This document shows, one piece after another, positions 34,387-44,266 of a stretch of DNA of 64,000 nt (the stretch's first letter is position 1; each line of letters starts with the position of its first letter). The DNA lies in contig CM070873.1 in the NCBI GenBank assembly GCA_036365515.1, positions 46,171,511-46,235,510 of the forward strand, in the 5' to 3' direction. The stretch is from Torymus aiolomorphi. Lineage: Eukaryota > Arthropoda > Insecta > Hymenoptera > Torymidae. The notes under the pieces are model-generated. The model was not told where the DNA came from, made no database searches, and saw only the letters and a list, made by a program, of their open reading frames with translations. Position numbers and translations under genes: made by a program.

Positions 34387-34520
34387 AAATAGTATATTAC
34401 GATACGTGTGACTTAAGTGGCCCATTATTGCACGGCGTGAGGTTAGCGCCCGAGCGCAGCGAGGCCGCTAAACGCCGTGTAATAATGAGCCATTTAAGTC
34501 ACGAGTATCGTATACTATTT
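34387..34520. repeat. 134-bp hairpin with CGAGCGCAGCGAG apex
   Basis: The arms GTGACTTAAGTGGCCCATTA, TTGCACGGCGT and TTAGCG pair with CGCTAA, ACGCCGTGTAA and TAATGAGCCATTTAAGTCAC. The outer segments AAATAGTAT(ATTA)CGATAC also pair. The apex is CCCGAGCGCAGCGAGG. Confidence 0.8.
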
Positions 34521-35250
34521 TATAGCTCGTGTGACATAAATCCGCCATATTCTTATTTTATTTATTTGTGCATATTTATAATGATAGTTGGAAGTGGGGT
34601 GGGAGAAGTAGGGGGGGGGGAGCAGCCTCCCCCCGCCCTGAAAAAAATTAATAAAAAGTTATTTAAATAATAGAATACCTGATATAGAATATGGTTATTA
34701 TTGAATCTAGAATATTGAATATATACATAAAAAAATCATAAAACTAGATTCTTGGCAATTTGATTTGTATCTTTAACAATAAATTGAAGTTTATGAAAGT
34801 AAAAGATTTGTATACGTTATATCATTAAAGAGAAAGACTTTTAAAACTAAAATCTATACAGTTTAATATTGAATATTTAAAAAGCGCGCGGTCTGCTATT
34901 CCACAGCAGATGAAACTAACCTATAATATAGAGAAGCCTTATTATCATCATTTTTATTTATTCTTTGTGGTTTGTCAACTATTAACGAAGTTTTACTTCT
35001 TTTCCTGTTCATTCTTATATGTAAAATCATATTTTTGAATAGTTTTGGTAGATAATTGGCGTTAATTACGTACCTGTAACTTAAGTAAATTCATTATTTC
35101 ACAGTGTAATAATGGGCTACTTAAGTCACAACTAGCCGTGACTTAAGTGCGGATTTAGGTCACACAGTGCTATAAAAATTATTTATACCACTCTAACCTC
35201 AAAATCACAACTTTGGTATGATTTTTCGGCTCTCGTGGTATAAAATACCG

Positions 35251-35363
35251 TTCGAAACGAGTGCGGAAGTTGATTATTTACTTCGTGTGACTTTTCGCAC
35301 TCGCTTCGCTCGTGCGAAAAACGTCACACGAAGTAAATCATCACCTTCCGTACCAGTGTCGAA
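35251..35363. repeat. 113-bp hairpin with CTCGCTTCGCTC apex
   Basis: ATTTACTTCGTGTGAC and TTTTCGCAC pair with GTGCGAAAA and GTCACACGAAGTAAAT. Weaker outer pairing extends through TGCGGAAG / CTTCCGTA. The apex is TCGCTTCGCTC, the complement of the GAGCGAAGCGAG word seen at 24891. Confidence 0.8.
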
Positions 35364-36205
35364 ATGTACTATTATTCGTTCTTAAAACTATGTAAAAAGT
35401 GTTATAAGATATTATTCTTTCAAAATATAAACATGGTTTTTTTTTTTAATTTTTTTTATAACAATAGCGGGCGATAAAAAACAATAACAATAAAAAATCA
35501 TCAATCGGACAGGTGTTGTAAAAGTTTTTTCATTTTATTTAGTCTTAGCATATTTAAATCTTCATGAAAACGTATACTCAGGGGTTTTCGGGGTTGCTGA
35601 TTATGAATTTGCTGTCAGATTTCCAACATTCAATATGGCGGAAAAAAAAAACTTCATTTTTGAGTAATAAAAATTTTTTTTTCTGATTTTGGATGTCACC
35701 ATTGGAAAGATCGATGAAAAATCTATGAATTTCATGTGTTCAAAAATTTTTTAAGCCCAAATTTATCCCATGTAGAGAGCTCTGAAGAAGTGGTGAAAAA
35801 AGTGTCCCCGTGGGCGTTAATGGGTTAAAAAAGATAGCTAACGAAAACATAAACACAAATTATTGGTATTTAATTCGTTTATAGTACAGTTTCAAGCGAT
35901 ATAAACAAAAACAATGATTTTTACGTTTGATTCTGTCTCTCTCACTCCTCGCGATAATAGCAAGCCTCTTACTAGCTCCTTTCTAACTAAAAAAACTGGC
36001 CAACTTTGATATCTTTTAAATACTCATAAATAAGCTAATCTAATTTTGTGAATAAACTACTTATTCTATTATTCTGTTTATTAAATGGTAAATATGATCG
36101 GAAAAATCGTTTCTTCGATGGATAGAAATGGCCAAGAAAAGTGTCTAGTTTTTGATGATTATTGGTGAAACTAGCTATTTATTAGGTAATTAATGGAATC
36201 GATTT

Positions 36206-36620
36206 CTACCGGGGGCGGGGGTCCAATGTTTAGACAATGCACTATAAAATTGAAGTTAACTAACGAATTCTTTTAGTTTGACAACGGTGTTGCTGATTGT
36301 GTTTGATATCGAATTTTCAAATGATGAAAATCATATTTTCGAATATACCAGTTTACTTATTGGCCAAAACATCGAATTTCATCAAACAGAATTTTAATAA
36401 TAGTAAAATAACGATAACGAGTTTTATTCGCTTTAAAATAGTATTAATAAAATTCCTTGTTTACGACGGTAGGTAAACTAGTATATTCGAAAATATAATC
36501 TTCGTAATTTAAAAATTCGGAATCCAGCAGAATCTGCAATACCATATGTCGAATTACAAAAATTCGTCGGTTTGACTTCAATTTTATAGTGCATCCTCTA
36601 AACATTGAACCCCTCTCCCC
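36206..36620. repeat. Inverted repeat, about 410 bp
   Basis: GGGGTCCAATGTTTAGACAA and TGCACTATAAAATTGAAGT near 36227-36260 face the complement ACTTCAATTTTATAGTGCAT and CTAAACATTGAACCCC near 36576-36614. The inner arms (TTTTCGAATATACCAGTTTA / TAAACTAGTATATTCGAAAA) also pair. Confidence 0.7.
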
Positions 36621-36769
36621 ATTTAAATTAAAATATTGTTACGTAATCTATAATTATAATAAATTATTTTTCATACCGGCATTTTAGAATATCAATTAAC
36701 CCACCTTAATATTATTTAACTTCAATAAAACAAAGTTCCGCTGGAGAACCTATCTGCGTATTTTGCTCA

Positions 36770-37390
36770 TTTGCACGGGGCTAAGCGCAAAACAAAGTTA
36801 TCCGGTGCACGCGCAAATGAATTGACACCGTACAATGAACGCGGGCTGCATATCCAGCCATTAACAATCTCTCACATTGTTTTCCGGCGCATCCGTATAG
36901 TATGCCCGTACTGTACGCTGCTCCCATACACACGGCCGGCACGCAACAATGGAACTCGAAAATTGTCACGCTCAACTGTCTCGCCGCACGCTAGCTGGCG
37001 ACCTTCGCTAGCGCGCTCGCTCTTTTTCCATGACAATAGACCGAGGCTCTTTTCGAACAATCTACCTCCACAATCGCACTCTCGCGCACGCGCGCACCCC
37101 TTATGGGCAGAAGTATACGAAGAGAGGGAGAAGAGGGGGGGAGAGGGAAGATGCTCTCTCTCTCTTCCTGTGTACTTATACTGTACGCATTATCGTCACG
37201 CTTGCGCGCACGGCGGCCGCGCTGCTGACGTAACAGGGGGGTGTGAATGAGCCAGCTGAACACATTGAAGGTTGCCGTGGCGACTTCCTCCGACCCCATG
37301 AATTCCGTGGCGCATGTTCGCGCGATGCGAGAGATGGAGGGAAGAAAGCAGAACGAGAAAGGAGAATGCGAAGAAGCTGAAAGTTTGATC
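36770..37390. other. GC-richer, CpG-containing intronic island
   Basis: Base composition is much more balanced than its surroundings. It has CpG-rich segments (GCGCACGGCGGCCGCGCTGC near 37204), a GAGAGGGGGAGAGG purine run and CTCTCTCTC. Open frames exist on both strands, as expected from low stop-codon density, and show no known domain. It may be an enhancer, or a promoter of a nested or antisense transcript; nothing in the sequence decides. Confidence 0.35.
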
Positions 37391-38399
37391 GAGTTGGACT
37401 GACTACACAGAATAGGATTAAATTATCAGAATATTATAAAAAGATATTATCGTAATATACACATCTTTGTCTCAAAATCACAGTTGGATCAGTTAATTAG
37501 TTAAGAATAATGAAGAAACCTTAAAAAAAATGAATGAAAAGAATATGAATACTTTGTATGGATTCAAAGGAGTGAAACCCTTCGAAATGTATATTAAAAT
37601 CACCTCGCAAGAATTTACATAATCCGATGGTGAACAAACAAGCTAGTTAATTAACAAATCAACTTTCATATTTACATAAGAGTCAAGATTTTCATTTCTC
37701 TGAAATGTTCAAATATATATAAATTATATTACTTGATATAAAAAAAACTATTCTTATCGCGTGATTGATTTCAAAATCTTATTTTATAAGTTAGTTTTAC
37801 CCTAGAAGGATATAACGTAACAAAAACAGATCAGAATAATCCACCACAAAATTTCAGTAAACTTTGCAAAAATTTCACATTTTCCATCTATTTTCTCAGC
37901 TTTCTTTTTTTTAAATATTAGTTCATGAAATAATATAATAATAATTCCTTTAGTATGCCTAAAAAGTACAGACTAAATTCACAAACTATGTATAAACGAT
38001 TATAATAAAAAAAAAGAGAACTACAAATTGATCAGCCGTAGAAGTGAGAGTTATGCGAGGTTGCTCAGTCTTATAATCTATCGTCGCAGCAGATTATTTT
38101 GAAGATATCATAGTTCTAAACAATTACTGATGAGGACTAGAAATTTGCAACCAATTCAAGATAATTTAATCCAAAGTTAATAAGTATCAACCCGTAGAAT
38201 TCCGAGATCTCCAGGAATCGTCCCTGTCAGGCGATTGGATTGATGCATAGTTAGAATACGAAAATTAAATGTCTTTCAAAGAAGTGCACCAGTGGCGTAA
38301 ATACGTTGCGTATCCGTTCACATCCAATTCAATCGCATACGATATAAAATGATATACGCATCCCGTTTCGATCAATAAATTTAATGTACCTGATACAGA

Positions 38400-38800
38400 G
38401 GTTCACAATTCCTGTAGTCTCCGTTTTTGTTCATTAGTGGCGTCTAGTAAAATAGTACTACAATGATTAAAGTGGCGAAAGATCAGTGCCTGAACAAAGC
38501 GTCGTCGAAGTATCTGAGTAGGGCATGACTATATATAGAGCGCAAGGAATGCATAACACGAGGAAAATTGTTGATAAGTGACTCAATACGCCGCTCCCAC
38601 AAGAGAGTTTCCAAAAAAAGTATTGTATTACCCTGTTCTAGCTGAATCCCAAATAATTTCATATTATCAATAAGACTTGTAGTGTGTGCGTCAGGGCAAA
38701 GAAAATAACTTGCGTTTTATCGAGGTTGAGACGAAGGCCAGATTTCACCGCCCAAACGGAAACATATCTGCTTTATTGCAGAGCCTGGAGATTTTCTCCT
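38400..38800 (-). pseudogene. Decayed reverse transcriptase of a non-LTR (Jockey-like) retrotransposon
   Basis: Minus-strand translation gives SVWAVKSGLRLNLDKTQVI (about 38709-38765), a classic post-catalytic RT motif. After a frameshift it continues NMKLFGIQLEQG, ERRIESLINNFPRVMHSLRS and RYFDDALF. After a second shift it gives HFNHCSTILLDATNEQ and RRLQ (about 38420-38480). The order matches the C-terminal RT region of Jockey/CR1-type elements. Stops and at least two frameshifts make it a dead, partial copy. Remains may extend left to about 38040, but are too diverged to be sure. Confidence 0.8.
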
Positions 38801-38841
38801 CAAACTGATCACTCACGGTATACTTCTAAGTAAAGGATCTC

Positions 38842-38957
38842 GCAAAAAAGGTATGGAAAAAAATCATTCGATCAGATTGAATAAAACTTGGGGATCTATC
38901 TTTTTCCCAAGTTTCATCCAATTTGACCGAATGATTTTTTTCCATACATTTTGTGCG
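38842..38957. repeat. Palindromic repeat, about 50-bp arms
   Basis: GGTATGGAAAAAAATCATTC and ACTTGGG pair with CCCAAGT and GAATGATTTTTTTCCATAC around a short centre. Confidence 0.75.
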
Positions 38958-39340
38958 GGGGTCCATTGTAAGTTCATGACATAAAGCAGATACCTCATGC
39001 CATTGCCAAAAAAATAGTGACTGTAAGTGGTTAATTTATGGAGAGCATAGAGTCTTGTGCAGTATTTCTTTTTATACAGCCCGAAACTGTGAACTTTATT
39101 GATTCGATATAAAGGTTATAGGTATTGCACCCCGTTAAATATTATCATTAATTAAATGTTTCTGAATATCATTTTATGTCGTGCTACAAAGCGTTAAATA
39201 CTCCTATTTTCATAACGAATTTATCGGTGTGCATGCCATTACCAACATTTTTCAATTCCATCGCAAGTGGCTTTAATGTGATTAACCCACGTACTACTCG
39301 CTTACTGTCCGTTATTATCGTGGTTATTAATTTCACTTAC

Positions 39341-39445
39341 CAAAGGATCCACCTTCAGTTTCCGCATGTGGGGCACGGACCTCTTGCTTCTCGCGTGAGG
39401 TAAATCTCTATGCACAAAATGATATTCCGTTTGACTACCCAGAAC
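39341..39445 (-). CDS. amon: amon/PC2 exon: second half of the prodomain
   Basis: A 105-nt exon, 35 codons, phase 0 at both ends. The acceptor reads ttttgcag-like ending at 39446 and the donor is GTAAGT from 39340. It encodes the later part of the PC2 propeptide, including TEYHFVHRDLPHAR and then the basic motif RSKRS. By homology RSKRS is the internal (secondary) propeptide cleavage site; the exon ends in KLKVDPL. It reads straight into VHMAVQLPGF at the start of the next exon 12.6 kb away, which supports the join. The upstream prodomain residues (an expected NLGPV-like end) were sought on the minus strand up to 64000 and not found, so the previous exon is probably outside the window. Confidence 0.9.
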
Positions 39446-42400
39446 CTGCAAAGATAAACAAATCCCAATTAGAGACAACATTTATTTCACATCTTTTCAT
39501 GAAAATAATTATTTATTAGGGAATTGTTGATAAAATTCAAATACAAAATTTTGCTTTGCATTAAATGTGAAAAATTAGTAATAAAATAGCAAATAAATTG
39601 ATTATAAAAATTGAGAAAATCAGTAGGCACCATTTATCACTTTAATGTAATAGAGGAATATAATATCTAATAATGCGTTTATACTGCACGTAAACTTAAT
39701 TCTACACCTACGCAAATATATGCGCGTGGATGCCATTTTCTATTATTCTCCTATAGACCCTCAAAGGAAAACTATGAAAATAGGGAAAACCCAAAATGTG
39801 GGACGGATGCCTATAAAAATTATGTGTTTCTGGGAGAAAAGCAGGAATGTTACATCCAAATTGGAAATGGAAATAATTAGCTTGGTTAACTCTATTTGCA
39901 AGATACATAAAACTACGTTATTACACTAATATATACTATGTCAATTATTTGAGATTTTATTCCAAAGTACTAAAAGAAACTAAGGACGTATTAAAATTCT
40001 CTTTATTTTATACATATTATTTCACAAAAATGTTCTGTGGAATCATTAACATATGATATCACTCCATCACTTAAAAATTTATATATTTTTATTATTTAAG
40101 TTATATAGTTGGTTTAATTGGAATATTAGATAAATGATATTTAATATTAAAAGAAATTCATTCTATGAAAATGTAAGCTATTTACCACAACATCACAATA
40201 TAACTTTCTCGTACCAGAAGTTTCGAAAGCATCATCAAGCTGCCTGTTTATAAAGGATTTTACCTTCATTACATTTAATTCTAAACTAGAGTACAGCAGG
40301 CTAACTCTATAATATCCCGTAGGAAATGAGCGTTACTATCTCCATCAACGCGAAAATTGAAAGCGAATTTTAAGCAACAACTAAAATTTATTTCCATAAT
40401 TGAAACTTGGAATAAACTGGCGGTTATATGCACAAGTAGTGTAATTTTGACGCAGTATATCGGTAAAAAAAATTGTCCAGAAGTCACTTATTCGCCACTA
40501 AATTTTCAAGTAACTATTTAATAAATTGTTTCATAAACAATACTGAAATATACTGCAAGAAACCCGCGAGCATAGAAATTAGATCTAAAAATTCGTCTTC
40601 GTTTATTTATTTTGAGCAAGCATTAACGGAATTAACGGAAATTAACGGAAAGCAACAGACACTTGTTAGATCTGGAAATTTGTTAGATCCAAATAACATT
40701 ATTCTCTGATTAAAAGACGTGTTTCAGTAGTTACAGTAATTGACTTGAAATTATTCAATTTAAAACAAAAATTACAATTTCTTACTCTATTATTCGAGAA
40801 CTTTTTAATGGGCTATCATATTGCAAGAAGGAAAAATATGGATAATGAATACCTGTCCTGATAGATACCTTGAAGTCAATTAATGCGATTTTCTTTTAGA
40901 ATAAAATAATAAAAGTTTTAGTAATGAGTTCAAAAATGATATTTAGTTTTTTACGAATTTTTTACCTGACGTTAAAGCGATCCTAACTTCAATACAATCA
41001 TCGTTGACGCGGATAAACATATCTTATAAGTTATTACAATAAAGTAAATATCTCAGTATAACATTGAGCGAAACAATTTAATAAACTCGAAAACAAATGC
41101 GTACGAAAATAAATAGAATTCTGGAAATAATTCTTCATTAATTGTTACGTATTGTTTTTCCGATTGCTGTCAATGTGCAAACTCTTCATTAAGCTCAGTT
41201 TTTTGTGCTGTCTCGACAAAATCAACAGAGGATAACCCACCGCGCACCACTGATACTCCAATCGCGACGAAAACCGAAACTCTAATCCAATTGAAGCCAG
41301 TATCTATAGAAAAGGCGAGGAAAAAAGCACCAGCAGTGCTATAGCTAGCATTCACGTGCGATTTCATCATCTTTTATATAACCCAGAGGAAAAAAACGCA
41401 GACGCACGCAAAGATAGCGACCCACGATAGAGCTGATTCTCTCATAATCATATCATCTTGGGACACCTGCTCGGGAGAGAAGCCGTTGATTGCAATTTCA
41501 AGACCATAATGCGATTCGTTAAAGGGCGCGGGGAAGGGGAGCGGAGAACGCGCGTGTTTGATTAGTCGATCGATCGACGCAGGCGCACAAGTCTAATCAT
41601 ATACGGGAGAGGCATCAATCTTTTTCGGAGGTTATTAATCATGCGCGCAGTTGCACGCGAGTCGTGTGATCGACGCCACCTTTTGATGGCGGAGGCAGGC
41701 CAAACTAAAGAGACCTGCTGACTCTCGCGATATGGGGGGGAAAATTCCTTATTGATAACCCGCGCGCTTTTTTAGAGTTCGTCTGATGAAAATGTTATAT
41801 ACTTACGCTATTGAGGATTTGGGGATTAAATCAAAGACGTTCCTTGATTGCAAATTGTTTATTTTTGTTATGTGATGATATCTTTTATATTTTGAATGTT
41901 TTATTATGAGGAAACAGTTTAAATTATTTTCTTATTATTGATTGTTTGTTGATTATTTGAAATTATACAAACGAAAGAGCCAACAAAATCTAAATAATTA
42001 TTATCGTAGTCAGAAACAAGATTAATATTAACAGTTTAGATCCTTCATAATTTATTGTAAATTCTACATATATATTCTTAATTTGTCAAATTAAATTCAT
42101 GAATGAATGGAAACCTCGTATATATAAATTTTTTATTAAAAGATACTTATGCCAGTACATTTCATGTAATGATAATGCTAATATAGAAATATATTAACAG
42201 TAAATCTTCTTAGTCTTTGTCACTTCACCAAGACCAAGCAATTTTCTCTTGCGCATGATCCATATATAAGAAGGATTACCATTGACGCGGATCATCCTGT
42301 CCCGTATGAATATATCCTCATCTCTTGCGCCATTCATACTTCTAGCCTTTTTCTATTTTACGCAAAAAAATCAACCTAACTTTAAAACATATGACATTTC

Positions 42401-42491
42401 ATTACAGTATTATAATAAAGGCATCTTTGAAAGAATAGTAAAATATTTATCTAAAAATTTCATAAATAAACAAATCTTGGCCATAAAAAAT

Positions 42492-43330
42492 GGCTAGTTT
42501 CTCTAGAAACTAGGTTTGGTGATCAGCTTCTCACATTTAATAGAATGACCTCAAAATTTTTTAACTAAATTTCTATAGTGATTTGTTTATTGGTAGAATA
42601 AAAGGCGTAGTATGCTCAGCTCGTGGATTTTGGCTGTGCTGCGCGCTCCCACCTCCTCCCCCCACCTGTATAAATGCTACTCGCTGCATCCTTCCAGCAT
42701 CGGCGCGCTTTTGTCTCTCTTGTCAATTCTAAGGGAAAGCCGGACTAGAGCGCACGTATTTTTGTGAGACGATTGATTTTGAAGTTTGTACAGATTATAG
42801 AATATTGTATTTTTGTAAGAATTGGAAGAGAGGGATTTAAAAAGAGAATAGAATTGGATGCGAATAAACAGTTTTGTGTAAAGAAAATAGTAAATTGTGT
42901 TTTTATTGCACAGGAGAGAGTCGCCATAAATAACCCGAATATTCCATCATTTTTGTACTTAAAAATATTTACTTGCAATAGATAGTTTATCAGGTCGTTA
43001 ACAATTAATAGTCGTTAAAAATTTTGTTTGAATACTGTTTCAGAAAATGTTTATAAAAATATCAATTTTACCATCTGGTTTTATCTCTCTCGCTTTCGCC
43101 TTAATGAATGACCTATTACTGTTTCTTTTTTTAATATTACAAATGACGTGATGGCATCGTGTCTTTGCCAGTTTCATTATAGCTTAAAACTAGCTACAAA
43201 CTAGCTTGTTTCGACTGCAAGTCATTTTTGACGCCACTCAATGTTCGAGAATGATCAGAAATAGCGTTTCGTCGATGGCAAAACAATGTCTCTATTTTTT
43301 CTCCATTTCGAGTCTAGCTAGTCATTTTCT
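42492..43330. repeat. Dispersed repeat, copy B, interrupted by an insertion
   Basis: 42492-42586 and 42954-43330 align with successive parts of copy A at 15047-15510. For example, GACCTCAAAATTTTTTAACT is followed by AAAAATATTTACTTGCAATA, TGCCAGTTTCATT and TGTTCGAGAATGATCAGAAA. The intervening 42587-42953 is absent from copy A. Confidence 0.7.
42587..42953 (+). mobile_element. LTR-like insertion (probable solo LTR)
   Basis: A 367-bp block inserted into copy B of the dispersed repeat. It has a plausible promoter (GTATAAATGC at 42669) followed by initiator-like pyrimidine sequence, and GAATAAACAG at about 42860 with a T/GT-rich stretch downstream, the order expected in a plus-strand LTR. The outer bases read roughly TGTTTATTGG...TTCCATCA, but the exact ends and target duplication are ambiguous. 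Confidence 0.45.
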
Positions 43331-44222
43331 AGTAAAGAAATGTGATCAATTACCACCAAAAGAAGAAAGCCTAAGTTGTAGAGTTCATAAAAATTAAAAA
43401 CTTGACAAATATAAGGTTATCTTAAATAGTAGCGATCGTGCCTTGTATGTAAACTCAAAACTTTTAAATAAGAAACAAGGGGTTGACGCAGGGAGCAAAG
43501 AAAAGTGAGCTTGTCAAGAGTGGCAAAAATCTATTTGGCTTCTATTTTTATAGAAGTCCGTTCTAGCATTATTAGCGTGAATTTGAAAATGGCGAAGAAT
43601 GAGCTATTTTTGCCAAATCATCGTAATTCTTAAAATTTTCGTCATTTTTCGCACTTTTCATTCATTTTCAAATTCACGTAGCTTTGCACCGAATCGACCG
43701 ATTTTAACGATTGCCCTCTCAAATTAAAGCTCTATTCTTCAACTTTAATCGCTTTTTGTGGAATTTGATTTGGCCTCTTCAATAGCTTGTTATTGGTTCA
43801 TCATCAATGACAACTTTTCACCCATTTTTCCCATGTTAAATTTCCATAAGAAAAATTAAAAGTGCTGTAAAAAAATGATACCACTTAATCGGCTTGGAAC
43901 ACACCTTTTTTCACGTTCTGTAATGTTCAAGAAACGAGAAAAACCTTGTGTGGTAAGTGTGTATTCAAAAAAATTTTTCATTTTTTTTGGCAACGTAAAA
44001 GGGAAATTTCCCAGGAATTGCTCATATAAGTAATTAAGAGACTGTGTAATATAAGGTTGGACCGAAGTACTGAATCTCCTAGGGACTGACAAGAGAGATA
44101 GTTTATTAATTCAATTAAATGGAAATCAGAATGTTGACAGCAAATAAATAACAATTTTCAAAGAAATAGCAAATTTATGATTTCAAACTTTCCTACATAT
44201 TTTAAAGGTTATTTGCATGATA

Positions 44223-44226
<4 letters not shown>

Positions 44227-44262
<36 letters not shown>
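44227..44262. repeat. (TA)n microsatellite
   Basis: About 36 bp of uninterrupted TA dinucleotides. Confidence 0.95.

Positions 44263-44266
<4 letters not shown>

Larger units (their letters stand above)
34150..35828. mobile_element. 1.68-kb TTAA-flanked element with two long internal hairpins (piggyBac-like ends)
   Basis: TTAACCCATTAATGCC at 34150 and GGCGTTAATGGGTTAA at 35828 are short inverted ends flanked by (and including) TTAA. They match the termini of the foldback 18907-21146. Inside are long hairpins at 34387-34520 and 35251-35363, a G8/C6-containing block (34612-34636) and AT-rich DNA. No transposase is visible. Confidence 0.7.
26716..39340 (-). other. Largest amon intron in the window (12.6 kb)
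   Basis: Contains inverted repeats at 29488-29770, 30614-30710, 33020-33762, 36206-36620 and 38842-38957, the TTAA element 34150-35828, a GC-richer island (36770-37390) and a reverse-transcriptase remnant (38400-38800). CT- and GA-rich tracts occur at 27838-27900 and 31115-31153. The stretches 26716-29480 and 31470-33010 are AT-rich with no recognisable feature. Confidence 0.7.
2046..39445 (-). other. amon: amon / prohormone convertase 2 (PC2) gene, partial, six internal coding exons
   Basis: Gene-level entry. Six minus-strand exons (39341-39445, 26442-26715, 17856-17893, 11846-11922, 6733-6997, 2046-2258) join with GT-AG introns and phases 0, 1, 0, 2, 0 into one 324-codon frame. It reads from the middle of the prodomain to shortly before the catalytic Ser of a subtilisin/kexin-like proprotein convertase. 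The block ASGDGG, with Asp where furin and PC1/3 have the oxyanion Asn, identifies PC2. PC2 works in dense-core secretory granules of neuroendocrine cells, cutting prohormones after paired basic residues, and needs the chaperone 7B2. That role is family knowledge. Missing are the signal peptide and first part of the prodomain (expected right of 39445; no candidate found up to 64000) and the Ser block, P domain and C-terminus (expected left of 2046; none found). Full-length PC2 proteins are about 640 residues, so roughly half is present. Confidence 0.95.

Noticed and set aside
36771..37250. 159-codon plus-strand reading frame
   Set aside because: It lies in a GC-richer, stop-poor island with similarly open frames on the other strand, and has no recognisable motif.
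44040..44070. GGACC in a context resembling the FGP end of the missing prodomain exon
   Set aside because: No NLGPV-like peptide and no GT donor in the required phase 0 at that point.
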